A stretch of DNA of 22,088 bases from an uncultured Methylobacillus sp. (GCA_946481235.1 CAMLME010000008.1:1-22088); one strand, 5' to 3'; counted from the first letter of the stretch, positions 1 to 8,700 are shown. The notes: generated by a model not told the origin, from the sequence alone. Made by a program: numbers and translations.

Positions 1-734
1 TGCGCGGCGGCAAAACGGAAATCGTGAAATGCGTAAGCAACGACTTGCACGTGCCGGCCGGTGCAGAAATCGTGCTGGAAGGCCACATCATGCCGGGTGA
101 AACTGCGCCGGAAGGACCTTTTGGCGACCACACCGGCTATTACAACGAGGTAGACAGCTTTCCGGTATTCACCATCACGCACATCACCATGCGTCGCGAC
201 CCGATCTACCACAGCACCTATACCGGCAAGCCGCCGGATGAGCCGGCCGTATTGGGCGTAGCGCTCAATGAAGTGTTTGTCCCGCTATTGCAAAAGCAGT
301 TTCCGGAAATCACCGATTTCTACCTGCCGCCGGAAGGTTGCAGCTACCGGCTGGCAGTCGTCAGCATGAAGAAGCAGTACCCCGGCCATGCCAAGCGCGT
401 GATGATGGGGGTGTGGAGTTTCCTGCGCCAGTTCATGTACACCAAATTCATCATCGTCACCGACGACGACGTAAACATCCGCGACTGGAAGGAAGTCGTG
501 TGGGCGATGACGACTCGCGTGGATGCTGCGCGGGATACCGTGATCGTGGAGAACACGCCCATCGACTATCTGGACTTCGCCAGCCCGGTCTCGGGCCTCG
601 GCAGCAAAATGGGGATAGACGCCACCAACAAGTGGCGCGGTGAAACCACGCGCGAATGGGGCCGCCCCATCACCATGGACGAGGCGGTCAAGTCGCGCGT
701 GGACGAAATATGGAGCGACCTGAAGCTGGACTAA
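1..734 (+). CDS. ubiD: UbiD, 4-hydroxy-3-polyprenylbenzoate decarboxylase (5'-truncated by window)
   Basis: This is the C-terminal half of UbiD, the prenylated-FMN-dependent decarboxylase that removes the carboxyl group from polyprenyl-4-hydroxybenzoate in ubiquinone synthesis. The reading frame is already open at position 3, so the start lies before the window. About 243 residues are visible. They contain the family signature [11 protein letters not shown], which includes one of the conserved acidic active-site residues, then [44 protein letters not shown], the acidic DDDVN stretch, and the C-terminal [27 protein letters not shown] and EWGRPI motifs. All of these resemble E. coli UbiD closely. 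A rho-independent terminator follows the stop codon immediately. The product is cytosolic and would need UbiX to supply its cofactor; no ubiX is visible here. Identity is very secure. Confidence 0.97.
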   Translation, partial: RGGKTEIVKCVSNDLHVPAGAEIVLEGHIMPGETAPEGPFGDHTGYYNEVDSFPVFTITHITMRRDPIYHSTYTGKPPDEPAVLGVALNEVFVPLLQKQFPEITDFYLPPEGCSYRLAVVSMKKQYPGHAKRVMMGVWSFLRQFMYTKFIIVTDDDVNIRDWKEVVWAMTTRVDAARDTVIVENTPIDYLDFASPVSGLGSKMGIDATNKWRGETTREWGRPITMDEAVKSRVDEIWSDLKLD

Positions 735-765
735 CCTGCGACTCAGTGCTTCTCGCGGGTTTTTT
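735..765 (+). terminator. Rho-independent terminator of ubiD
   Basis: A 7-bp stem pairs CCTGCGA (735-741) with TCGCGGG (753-759), with one G-T pair and an 11-nt loop. Six T residues follow (760-765). It begins at the base after the ubiD stop codon. It overlaps the 3' end of the small leftward gene at 743-874, so that gene's last codons lie inside the terminator. Confidence 0.75.
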
Positions 766-874
766 CTTCGTTCCAGATGCAATAGCCCAGCCAGAAGCTC
801 ACTGCCCCAATGGTCAGGACAATAGTCGTGATCGAAATAATACCTACCCAGGAACCAAACAACACTTTCAGCAT
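743..874 (-). CDS. 43-residue single-pass membrane microprotein (DUF3149-like)
   Basis: This short leftward frame encodes 43 residues, from MLKVLFGSWVG to EEKTREKH. One hydrophobic helix spans about residues 8-33 and is followed by a charged, probably cytoplasmic tail. A GGAGGG ribosome-binding site (minus strand, 884-879) lies 4 nt before the ATG, which supports translation. The layout (short amphipathic N-terminus with a G-[ST]-x-x-G element, one TM segment, polar tail) resembles the very small DUF3149 proteins of proteobacteria. I rely on that resemblance from memory, and no function is known. The gene ends inside the ubiD terminator. It probably has its own promoter in the AT-rich stretch at 890-940, because the FKBP transcript upstream ends in a terminator at 941-967. 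Confidence 0.6.
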   Translation of the reverse strand: MLKVLFGSWVGIISITTIVLTIGAVSFWLGYCIWNEEKTREKH

Positions 875-896
875 GATGCCCTCCGCTCTTGTTGAT

Positions 897-936
897 GTGG
901 ATAAATAATATATTAGGATATATTAATCCTGATTAA
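897..936 (-). promoter_or_regulatory. AT-rich upstream region with inverted repeat, presumed promoter of the microprotein
   Basis: A strongly AT-rich block lies between the FKBP terminator and the ribosome-binding site of the 43-residue gene. It holds an inverted repeat, AGGAT (915-919) and ATCCT (926-930), and several possible -10 boxes such as TAATAT. No single well-spaced -35/-10 pair stands out, so this is a location call, not a defined promoter. Confidence 0.35.
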
Positions 937-940
937 GCAC

Positions 941-967
941 AAAAAACAAGCACCGAAAGGTGCCTGT
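941..967 (-). terminator. Rho-independent terminator of the FKBP gene
   Basis: Read on the minus strand, ACAGGCACC pairs with GGTGCTTGT around a TTTC loop (9 bp, one G-T pair), and a run of T follows (A941-A946 on the plus strand). It starts 20 nt after the FKBP stop codon. The stem, loop and T-tract are all close to ideal. Confidence 0.88.
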
Positions 968-987
968 TTGATCACAACCGATTTTTC

Positions 988-1458
988 TTAGCGCAGGCCC
1001 AACAGCTCGACGTCGAACACCAATGTTGCATAAGGAGGAATCACACCGCCTGCGCCGCGCGAACCGTAACCCATGTGGGCCGGGATGATCAGGGTACGCT
1101 TGCCGCCAACCTTCATGCCGGCTACGCCTTCGTCCCAACCGCGAATTACCTGACCGCCGCCGAGATAGAAAGCAAACGGTTCGCCACGGTCGAGCGAGCT
1201 GTCGAACTTGTCGCCGTGTCCGTCGGGCTTGCTGGGGTCGTACAGCCAGCCGGTGTAATGAACGGTTACCTCAATTGGGGGCACTGCTTCAGCGCCGTCA
1301 CCGACAAGCTGGTCGATTTTCATGAGGTCGTTCACGGTTTGGGGCATGGTAGTCATGGCAGATTTTTCCTTGGGTTGATGGTGGGCGTCGACGGCTACGG
1401 CGCCGACCGCGAACAGGGCCAGCAATGCAGCCCCTGCATACAAAGTAGTTTTCTTCAT
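988..1458 (-). CDS. Periplasmic FKBP-type peptidyl-prolyl cis-trans isomerase
   Basis: The 156-residue protein catalyses cis-trans isomerisation of Xaa-Pro bonds, helping periplasmic proteins fold. A signal peptide spans about residues 1-25 (MKKTT, then a hydrophobic core ending VAVDA). A single FKBP domain occupies about residues 58-156. Its typical pocket residues are visible: VHYTGWL (Y68), the KFDSS element (F85, D86), [20 protein letters not shown] (V104, I105, W108), [12 protein letters not shown] (Y131, I140) and the closing LVFDVELL strand. It lacks the N-terminal dimerisation domain of FkpA/Mip, so it is a minimal single-domain type. An AGAGG ribosome-binding site lies 5 nt before the ATG. 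A strong terminator ends the transcript, so it is probably monocistronic. Confidence 0.95.
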   Translation of the reverse strand: MKKTTLYAGAALLALFAVGAVAVDAHHQPKEKSAMTTMPQTVNDLMKIDQLVGDGAEAVPPIEVTVHYTGWLYDPSKPDGHGDKFDSSLDRGEPFAFYLGGGQVIRGWDEGVAGMKVGGKRTLIIPAHMGYGSRGAGGVIPPYATLVFDVELLGLR

Positions 1459-1611
1459 GGGAACCTCTAACGAAATTCAGAACGCAACATGATACCGCAA
1501 GAGCCGCGCCAAGGCTTGACCCTGTCTCAACTTGCATTTTGAAAAGGATACTGGGATGCTTGCGCCTCATTATTGCATCCCGCTCAATCGACAGAATTCA
1601 GCTTGTTACCC

Positions 1612-2478
1612 ATGCCCCTGTTTGCCGGAACCCGTCAGCTCTCCATCCACGATGAAACACAGGATATACATTTTCCCGTGCTTGTCGTTTATCCAACAGC
1701 AGCATCCGCCGAGCCAACACCGTTTGGTCCATATCTGCTTGAGGTCAGCCCGGATGCGCCCATCGCCGAAGGCCATTTCCCCCTGGTTGTGATATCGCAC
1801 GGCAGCGGCGGGTCACACCTCCTCTATCGCACTATCGCGCTGCACCTCGCAAGGAATGGCTATGTGGTCGCCTTGCCTGAGCACCACCGCAACAACCGGC
1901 TCGATAACTCGCTGTATGGAACCGTGGACAACCTGGTTAATCGCCCATACCACGTCCGGTTGGTGATGAATGCCATTGCCGCGGATCCATTGTTTGCAAC
2001 GAAGGTGGATTCGGATAACGCAGCGGTGATTGGACATTCGATGGGCGGCTATACCGCACTGGCGATTGCCGGAGGCAAACCCTGGTCGAAGGAAGGTTTG
2101 CCGGTAGAGATCACACCGGATTCACGTGTACGCGCCCTCGTCCTGCTCGCGCCGGCGACCGCGTGGTTCAAGCCGGAGAACTCATTAAAGCAGGTCACAT
2201 TGCCTATCCTGATGCTGATCGGCGAGCATGACGACATCACCCCGCAATGGCATGCCGACCTTGTGCTGGATCAGGTGCCGGATCGAACACGTGTCATTTG
2301 TCGCGTGATCGAGAATGCCGGCCATTTTTCGTTCCTGAGTCCTTTCCCGCCAAAACTGCTGGCGTCCGGCTTACCGCCAGCCTTGGACCCGGAAGGTTTC
2401 GACCGCGAGGCATTTCATGAACATATGCCGGAAGAAATCAGACACTTTCTCGATCAGCATCTGAAACCGCTCGGATAA
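1612..2478 (+). CDS. Alpha/beta hydrolase, dienelactone-hydrolase / PAF-acetylhydrolase-like
   Basis: A serine hydrolase of the alpha/beta fold, 288 residues from the ATG at 1612. The nucleophile elbow is GHSMGG (S143). The HGSGG loop near residue 63 fits the oxyanion hole. GEHDDITP (D207/D208) supplies the likely acid and AGHFSF (H238) the likely base, so the triad looks complete. The domain order and the early YPT and PLVVISHG segments resemble the 'predicted dienelactone hydrolase' family, whose substrates are mostly unknown. There is no signal peptide, so it is probably cytosolic. A longer frame starting with TTG at 1573 is possible. Neither start has a clear ribosome-binding site, and I chose the ATG because homology-like sequence begins just after it. 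The gene is convergent with dacB, 4 nt away. Confidence 0.85.
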   Translation: MPLFAGTRQLSIHDETQDIHFPVLVVYPTAASAEPTPFGPYLLEVSPDAPIAEGHFPLVVISHGSGGSHLLYRTIALHLARNGYVVALPEHHRNNRLDNSLYGTVDNLVNRPYHVRLVMNAIAADPLFATKVDSDNAAVIGHSMGGYTALAIAGGKPWSKEGLPVEITPDSRVRALVLLAPATAWFKPENSLKQVTLPILMLIGEHDDITPQWHADLVLDQVPDRTRVICRVIENAGHFSFLSPFPPKLLASGLPPALDPEGFDREAFHEHMPEEIRHFLDQHLKPLG

Positions 2479-2482
2479 TCGT

Positions 2483-3892
2483 TCACTCCTGCCGATACAG
2501 CCATTCCAGCAAAGCATCCTGCGCCGGCTTGCTGGCCGAGGCACGAGGATGGTTGATCATGATGACCACCACCCAGCGCCGCCCTTTGGCATCCAGCAGA
2601 TATCCCGCAACAGCACGGACCTCGTCCAGCGACCCGCTTTTGAGGTGCGCCCGGCCCGCCAGCGCACTTGATTGCGTGCGTCGCTTGAGCGTACCGTCCA
2701 CGGCAATGACGGGAAGCGAAGACATCAGTTCCGGCATGAATGGGCTTGCGTAAGCCTGCATCAACAACTCACCCAGATGGCGCGCGCTGATGCGCTCCAC
2801 ACGGGAAAGGCCGGCACCGTTCTCGATCACCAGTTCGGGAAATGCCATGCCATTGGCGGCTAGCCAGGCGCGGATGACATCGGCACCTTTTGCGGCACTG
2901 CCGGGCTCACCGCCGCGTTCGGCACCGAGCGTAATGAGCAACTGGCGGGCCATCAGGTTGTTGCTATATTTATTGATCTGGCGAATCACATCGGCCAAGG
3001 GCGGCGACGATACCTGCACAAGAGATACTGCATTCGGCGGCATGCTCCCCTCTCGCAGCTTGCCCTGGAAAATCCCCCCCTGCTCCTGCCAGAGCTTGCT
3101 GAACAGCTGAAAGATATAGTCGGGATGGCCGGGCAGGCTGAGATCCAGCCTTTTCTCGGCGCACGCAGCGGCATAGCTGCCATTGAAGGATACGGCCAGG
3201 TTTTCGCCCTCTTCCCGCACTTCATAACCCAGCTGATCATTCCAGTCGCCGCAGGCTCCGTTGCGAAGCTTCAGGCGGTTAACGACCTTGAGTCGCGGCG
3301 ATTCCGGGTCGGCTACGATAGCCACATTATTACCCTCGGGGCGGAGGATGAAGCCGGTGGCCTTGAAATTCACGAGCAGCGCATCAGGGCCGGCATTGTA
3401 GGGGCGATATGGATCGTTATCGAAGGCTCCGGGATCAAACGCCGTCGCCTCAAAATAACTGCGATCCAGCACCAGGTCGCCGCGAATCTCGCGCACGCCC
3501 GCGAGGCGTAATGCATGGAGCAAGCTCCAGAATTTTTCCAGTGTCAGCGACGGATCGCCGTAGCCTTTCAGGATCAGGTCGCCGTTCAGTACACCATCCC
3601 TGGGAGGCGCAGATGCATAAAACTCGGTGCGCCAGGTGTAAGCCGGACCGAGCAACTCCAACCCGGCATAAGTAGTCAGCAGCTTCATCACCGAGGCCGG
3701 GTTTCTCGGCAATTCGTCGCGCTCCGCAAGCACGGGCAGATCCGCGTCTACACGCCGGGCGTAGACCGAGACTGCTTCCTCGGGAATACCGCTGGATTTC
3801 AGGGCCTGCGCAACGGAATCCGGCAATGCCGCATGCCCGGACAATGGGAGCAGGAACAACAGGATGGCGAGGAGGAAGGCCGGAATTTTCAT
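2483..3892 (-). CDS. dacB: D-alanyl-D-alanine carboxypeptidase/endopeptidase, PBP4 (DacB) family
   Basis: A peptidase S13 low-molecular-mass penicillin-binding protein of 469 residues, close to the family's usual length. It trims or cleaves peptidoglycan peptides in the periplasm. A signal peptide spans residues 1-21 (hydrophobic core, then SGHAA). All three active-site motifs are present: SVMK (S67 nucleophile, K70), SNN (S310-N312) and KSG (K418-G420). The long insert between motifs one and two, typical of PBP4, is present, with DLVLDRSYF and NAGPDALLVNF. No clear ribosome-binding site precedes the ATG. Its upstream region backs onto the promoter of the riboswitch transcript on the other strand. 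It converges on the hydrolase gene with a 4-nt gap and no obvious terminator between them. Confidence 0.93.
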   Translation of the reverse strand: MKIPAFLLAILLFLLPLSGHAALPDSVAQALKSSGIPEEAVSVYARRVDADLPVLAERDELPRNPASVMKLLTTYAGLELLGPAYTWRTEFYASAPPRDGVLNGDLILKGYGDPSLTLEKFWSLLHALRLAGVREIRGDLVLDRSYFEATAFDPGAFDNDPYRPYNAGPDALLVNFKATGFILRPEGNNVAIVADPESPRLKVVNRLKLRNGACGDWNDQLGYEVREEGENLAVSFNGSYAAACAEKRLDLSLPGHPDYIFQLFSKLWQEQGGIFQGKLREGSMPPNAVSLVQVSSPPLADVIRQINKYSNNLMARQLLITLGAERGGEPGSAAKGADVIRAWLAANGMAFPELVIENGAGLSRVERISARHLGELLMQAYASPFMPELMSSLPVIAVDGTLKRRTQSSALAGRAHLKSGSLDEVRAVAGYLLDAKGRRWVVVIMINHPRASASKPAQDALLEWLYRQE

Positions 3893-3983
3893 CGAAACAT
3901 TAAAACACGCAATCGGTTACAGGCAAACCGCTGCGATCACAGCACCGCCCATCAGAAAAAGCGCAACGCTCATCGGCGGACTT

Positions 3984-4012
3984 TTGACCTGATATTGAGA
4001 TCAAACTATTGT
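3984..4012 (+). promoter_or_regulatory. Sigma-70-type promoter of the riboswitch transcript
   Basis: TTGACC (3984-3989) and TATTGT (4007-4012) are separated by exactly 17 nt. The predicted start of transcription, near 4018-4020, falls just at the 5' edge of the c-di-GMP-I aptamer, as expected for a 5'-UTR riboswitch. The independent agreement between promoter and aptamer supports both. Confidence 0.7.
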
Positions 4013-4017
4013 TGGGA

Positions 4018-4105
4018 TGTATCTGCAAAGGGCAAACCCGACCGAAAGGCGGGGACGCAAAATCACCAGTCTAAGGGATCGTTCCTATGACCGCGGGATC
4101 GCCGG
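4018..4105 (+). ncRNA. Cyclic di-GMP-I (GEMM) riboswitch aptamer
   Basis: This matches the GEMM/c-di-GMP-I aptamer consensus, compared from memory with the V. cholerae Vc2 RNA. The core GCAAAGGGCAAACC (4025-4038) is followed by a stem capped by a GAAA tetraloop (4044-4047), then GGGACGCAAA (4052-4061). A second stem, GTC-TAA-GG (4069-4076) against CC-TAT-GAC (4084-4091), carries the TAA/TAT elements of a tetraloop receptor. The closing GCGGGATCGCCG (4093-4104) completes the aptamer. The base equivalent to Vc2 G20 is G (4031), which favours c-di-GMP over the cGAMP-type variants that carry A. The base equivalent to A47 is A (4059). A promoter sits immediately upstream. The only gene downstream on this strand encodes the 68-residue membrane protein at 4199. 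Confidence 0.92.
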
Positions 4106-4198
4106 ATGCGACGCTCTATCTCCTGGCTCGCTACCTGAATGTTGCCAGCGTCCTCTTCGCGTCGCGGTTTGCCCTTCTTTTTATACGGGAGCAGACCG
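4106..4198 (+). promoter_or_regulatory. Riboswitch expression platform and ribosome-binding site
   Basis: The leader between aptamer and start codon has competing pairings. GCGACGC (4108-4114) can pair with GCGTCGC (4159-4165), or its GACGC part with GCGTC (4148-4152) extended by TGGC/GCCA. A T-rich run, TTCTTTTT (4175-4182), follows about 10 nt after the longer pairing, which is loose for an intrinsic terminator. CTCCTG (4120-4125) can pair with CGGGAG (4186-4191), which contains the ribosome-binding site. Either translational or transcriptional control is possible. The pairings are seen in the sequence; the mechanism is inferred. Confidence 0.45.
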
Positions 4199-4405
4199 AT
4201 GACCCCACTCAATGGATTCAGCAAACTCCTCACCAGCTTGTTGATGTTCGGCGCGTTCATTCTTGCCATCGTCATTACTGCCTACCAGATATTTTCGCCG
4301 CAAGGTCATATCCTCCTCTGGCTTCAGGACATGTGGGAAACCAGCCCGCTGTTGATCGTCACCATGGGCATCTTCATGCTGCTGGGGAAACGCTGGATAG
4401 ACTGA
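4199..4405 (+). CDS. Riboswitch-controlled 68-residue two-helix membrane protein
   Basis: A 68-residue protein of unknown function. Two hydrophobic segments, about residues 9-32 and 47-63, are separated by a short loop with aromatic and charged residues (FSPQG, LWLQDMWETS). It ends GKRWID. I do not recognise the family. The ATG is set by a GGGAG ribosome-binding site (4187-4191) 7 nt upstream; an earlier in-frame start at 4139 lacks one. It is the only gene between the c-di-GMP-I riboswitch and the convergent bioA, so the riboswitch transcript appears monocistronic and this protein is the direct output of c-di-GMP sensing here. Small size and two helices suggest a regulator or accessory of a membrane complex, but that is inference. 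Confidence 0.75.
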   Translation: MTPLNGFSKLLTSLLMFGAFILAIVITAYQIFSPQGHILLWLQDMWETSPLLIVTMGIFMLLGKRWID

Positions 4406-4471
4406 GTGCCACGAATAACTCCGCCAACGCTCTTCTCTAATTGGCCGCCTGCGTCGACGTAATTTCCGGGC

Positions 4472-5788
4472 TCAGCCGGCTGAATTGAGCATCTTGCGCA
4501 GCAGGGCATGCGTCTGCTGTGCCAGCCAATCGATCTCGTCGTCGGCAATCACATACGGCGGCATGAAGTAAACCGTATTACCGATAGGTCGCAGCAACAA
4601 ACCCAGTGCCAGCGCCTCCTGGTAAAAATCGCGCGCAAACCCCGGCGAGTCGGTCAGCACGTCGAATGCCCAGATCATGCCGGTGTTACGCAAATGGCGA
4701 ATCGGCAGCTCTTGCAAGGGTTCCAGCGCACGATTCATGCGCGCCTGTTTCGCACGATTACTCTCCAGCACACGATCTTCATCGAAAATCTTCAGCGTTG
4801 CCAGCGCCGCGCGGCATGCCAGCGCATTCCCCGTGTAGCTATGGGAATGCAGGAATCCGCGCGTCACGGCATCGTCGTAGAACGCGGCATAAACCTCATC
4901 GGTGGTCAGCACTGCCGACAGCGGAAGGTAGCCGCCGGTAATGCCCTTGGAAAGACAGATGAAATCGGGTGTGATGCCGGCCTGTTCGCAGGCGAACATG
5001 GTGCCGGTGCGACCGAAGCCGACGGCGATCTCGTCAGCGATCAGATGCACTTCATAGCGGTCGCAGATTGCACGCGCCTCTTTCAGATACACCGGATGGT
5101 ACATCGCCATGCCGGCAGCGCCCTGTACCAGCGGTTCCAGGATGACCGCGGCGATTTCGGCGTGATTTCCGGCCAGGTAATAATCCAGCGCTTCGGCGCA
5201 GCGCCGTGCGTAATCCTCGGCGGATTCACCATCCTCCGCCAGCCGCCAGTCGGGGCTGGGCATCTGCACGCTTTGCCGCAGCAAGGGGGCATAGGTGTCC
5301 TTGAATAGCGCGACATCGGTGACCGACAGCGCGCCGACGGTTTCACCGTGGTAACTGTTGTCGAGGCTGACGAAGCAGGACTTCTGCGGCTTGCCGGTGT
5401 TGCGCCAGTAATGGAAGCTCATTTTCAGCGCAATCTCCGTCGCGGAAGCGCCGTCGGAACCGTAAAACGCATGCCCCAGGCCGGTGAGCTTGCCAAGTTT
5501 TTCGGAAAGCTCGACCACCGGTTCGTGCGTGAATCCGGCCAGCATTACGTGTTCCAGCTTTTCCAGCTGGTCGCGCAGCGCAGCATTGATGCGCGGGTTA
5601 CCGTGACCGAACAGGTTGACCCACCACGAACTCACCGCATCCAGGTAACGGTTGCCGTCGAAATCGTGCAGCCAGACGCCCTCGGCGCGGGCAATCGGCA
5701 CCAGTGGCATGTCTTCCAGGTTTTTCATCTGGGTACACGGATGCCATACCGCCGCGCGGCTTCTGTTCAGCAAGTCCTGGTTGCTCAT
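4472..5788 (-). CDS. bioA: Adenosylmethionine-8-amino-7-oxononanoate aminotransferase (DAPA synthase)
   Basis: A class III PLP-dependent aminotransferase of 438 residues that transfers the amino group of S-adenosylmethionine to 8-amino-7-oxononanoate (KAPA), making DAPA in biotin synthesis. Visible features are the N-terminal WHPCTQM motif typical of BioA, VSSWWVNLFGH, FYGSDGASATEIA (cofactor phosphate contact), DNSYHGET, ADEIAVGFGRTG (D252) and the PLP lysine K281 in SKGITGGYLPLSA. The HSHSYTGNALACRAAL segment is also characteristic. The ATG overlaps the stop of the upstream SBP-GGDEF-EAL gene by 4 nt, and a GGAG ribosome-binding site lies 5 nt before the start, inside that gene, so translation is probably coupled. 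No other bio genes are in the window. A 12-bp perfect palindrome (4472-4483) covers its stop codon. Confidence 0.97.
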   Translation of the reverse strand: MSNQDLLNRSRAAVWHPCTQMKNLEDMPLVPIARAEGVWLHDFDGNRYLDAVSSWWVNLFGHGNPRINAALRDQLEKLEHVMLAGFTHEPVVELSEKLGKLTGLGHAFYGSDGASATEIALKMSFHYWRNTGKPQKSCFVSLDNSYHGETVGALSVTDVALFKDTYAPLLRQSVQMPSPDWRLAEDGESAEDYARRCAEALDYYLAGNHAEIAAVILEPLVQGAAGMAMYHPVYLKEARAICDRYEVHLIADEIAVGFGRTGTMFACEQAGITPDFICLSKGITGGYLPLSAVLTTDEVYAAFYDDAVTRGFLHSHSYTGNALACRAALATLKIFDEDRVLESNRAKQARMNRALEPLQELPIRHLRNTGMIWAFDVLTDSPGFARDFYQEALALGLLLRPIGNTVYFMPPYVIADDEIDWLAQQTHALLRKMLNSAG

Positions 5789-8700
5789 TCGGACTCCATG
5801 GCCGGATAAAGATCAACTGCACGCCCATTCATGCGTTCGAGCAGAAGTTCGAGCGCATGATGGGCCTGCCGCAACTGCGGGATGCCTGCGCGTGCCTGAT
5901 CGGCTTCTCCGGCCCGATACAGCTCCATCAGCCGGCTGCCGATGCTGTGCATATGTTCATGCGCCTGCTCGAACTGCCGCAACAAGGCATGATCGAACAT
6001 CCCTTCGCGGTCGGCATACGCGATCCATCTGCCGGTGTGGCATTTCTGGTGGTGCATGATCGGCCAGTTCGGCGTGGCAGCCTCTTCGGATTGCAGGCAA
6101 TCTTCCATGCGTTTCATCCACTGACTACCCTCGATCTTTTTCAGCAGCGCCAACGCATGTGCTGCGGAAAGCGGCGACTGTCCGTAAACCGCCCACTCCT
6201 GGAACGGCCGGTAATCCTTGACCCATTGCACGAGCTGTTCGGCCGGCATCGGGCGGGCGACGCCATAACCCTGGGCTACCGTGCAACCCATGATGAGCAG
6301 CATCAGGCCATGTTCGCGGGTTTCCACGCCTTCGGCCACCACTTCGCGGCGGAATGCATTGGCGAGGCCCACCACGCCTTCCACAATCGCATAATCGTCC
6401 GGGTCGTCGATCATGTCGCGGACGAAGCTCTGGTCGATCTTGATTGTGCTCGCAGGCAGGTGGCGCAGATGCGCCAGCGAAGAATAGCCGGTGCCGAAAT
6501 CGTCGAGCGCAATACTTACGCCCAGCGCTTCCCGACAAGCCCGGATCACATCGCTGATGGCCGACAGGTCTCCCAGGACGCTGCTCTCGAGGATCTCAAG
6601 CTCCAGGTGCCCGGCCGGGATGTCGGGATACGGTGTCAGTGCGGTTTCCAGTTGGCGGAAAAAATTCTTCCATTGCAGGAAACGGGGAGAGATATTGACG
6701 CTAACCTGGATGTCCAGCCCCTCGCCTCGCCATGCATGCATCTGCCACAGGGCCTGTTCGATCACCCAGGTGCCCAGCACGGATTCGAACGATGTACCCT
6801 CGATCACCGGCAGGAACTGGGCTGGCGGCAAGAGGCCGCGCTCCGGGTGGTTCCAGCGGATGAGCGCCTCGGCACCCAGGACTTCCCCGCTCTTCATATT
6901 GACCTTGGGCTGGTAATACAGGCAGAACTCCTCCCGTACCAAGGCCTCCTCAAGCCTGCCCAGCAGTTGGCGGCTGCTCTGGATCTGCTGGTCCTGCGCC
7001 AGGTCGAACAGGCGAAAGCGGTTGCGCCCGTCCAGCTTGGCCTGATACATCGCCTGATCGGCGTGACGCAGCAGCGTGTCGAGGTCGGCATCGTCCAGCG
7101 GGTAAAGCGTCACGCCGCTGCTGGCGGCGATGGTAATCGACAGGTCATCGATCTGGTAAGGCCGGGCGATGGAAGCGTGGATCCTGTCCATCGCCTGCTC
7201 GGCCTGATCGATGGCGTGGATATCGCTGATCAGCAACGCAAACTCGTCCCCGCCGAGGCGCGACACCGTATCCTCTTCGCGCAAGCTGGCCTTGATACGC
7301 TCGGCCACCTCGACCAGCAGGCGGTCGCCTGCCTCGTGCCCCAGCCTGTCGTTGACCTGCTTGAATCCATCGAGGTCGAGGTAACACACGGCCAGCAGCG
7401 TCCCCTCGCGCCGGCAATGGGCAATCGCCTGGGTGAAGCGGTCGGCGAATAGCGTGCGGTTGGGCAGCCTGGTCAGCACGTCGTAGTGCGCCATCAACTC
7501 CAGCGTCTGCTGCTGCAGCTTGGTCTGGGTAATATCGGAGAACAGGCTGATGTAATGCATGATGTTGCCGCGCTCGTCGCGCAGGGCGGAAATCGTCAGC
7601 AGTTCGGCATACAACTCGCCATTCTTCTTGCGGTTCCATACTTCGCCTTGCCAGTGGCCGAGGCTTTTCAAGTCCGTCCAGATGCCCGCGAAGAACTCCG
7701 GCGGATGTTTATCGGACAGGAGCATGCTCGGTTTTTTGCCAATGACGTCTTCGCGGCTGTAGCCGGTAATTTCGCAAAAGGTCGGGTTGACTTCGACGAT
7801 GGCGCCGGAAGCATCCATGATCGAAATACCTTCATGCGCGTCGCTGAACACGCGTGCGGCGAGACTGAGTTTTTCCTCCGCACTGCGACGCAGGCCGATC
7901 TCGCGGCGCAGGCGCCAGTTCCAGTAGAGAATCCCCAGCAACAATGCCAGCCCGCCGCCGGCATACAGCGCTATCGTCTTGCGGGAAATACCGGGTTCCA
8001 CGCTGAGGCCGTACCAGCGGCTGATAATCGCGTCCCTTTCCGCTTGCGGGATACTTTCCAGCGCCTTGTCCAGGATAGCCACCAGCTCAGGCTCGCTGGA
8101 AACCACGGCCATCCGGTGTTCGCTGAAATAGGGAGTCACGCCGGCCACTTTCAGCCCGGCCAGGCTGCTGCGCGTGATCTCATAATTGGCGGAAGCGGTA
8201 TCGCCGACATACGCATCTGCCTGGCCCGCTGAAACCGCCTTCAGCGCCAACGCGACGCTGGGTACCGCCACCAACCTGATCTGGGGATAATCCCGGCGGA
8301 GCGTTTCTTCCATGAAGTAGCCCTTGACCACGCTCACCCGCTTCCCGCTCAATCGTTCCAGATCGCCCAGATACCCCGCACCCTGCGCGGCGATAATCGC
8401 AACCGACACGCGACTGATAGGCTGGGTAAACCGCAGATAGCGCTCGCGCTCGGGCGTCTTGACGGCAAAGGAAATCATATCCAGTTGCCCTTGCCTGGCC
8501 ATATCCAGCACAGCCTCCCAAGGCTGGTCCTTGATGATCTCCATGCGCACGCCGAGCTTCGGCGCCACCAGCGCCAGCAGATCGGCCGCCATGCCTTGAT
8601 AGCGCCCTTTTTCGTCCACCCATTCGTACGGCGCAAAATCCCGGTCGACGCCGACACGCAATACCTTGTGAGCTTTCAGCCAGGCTTTTTCATTCGCGGT

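Noticed and set aside
3917..3973. An 18-residue hydrophobic mini-frame (MSVALFLMGG...) on the minus strand between dacB and the riboswitch promoter.
   Set aside because: No ribosome-binding site and very short. It could be a leader peptide, but a chance frame is equally likely.
4087..4440. A 117-codon plus-strand frame starting inside the riboswitch aptamer.
   Set aside because: It begins within the conserved aptamer, has no ribosome-binding site, and is out of frame with the better-supported 68-residue membrane protein. Composition is not protein-like.
4466..4483. Palindrome TCAGCCGGCTGA and nearby CCGGG at the end of bioA as a terminator.
   Set aside because: It lies over the stop codon and has no T-tract, so termination is not supported.
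5704..7452. A 582-codon frame antisense to the SBP-GGDEF-EAL gene.
   Set aside because: A shadow of high-GC codon usage opposite clear EAL and GGDEF domains; no recognisable motifs.
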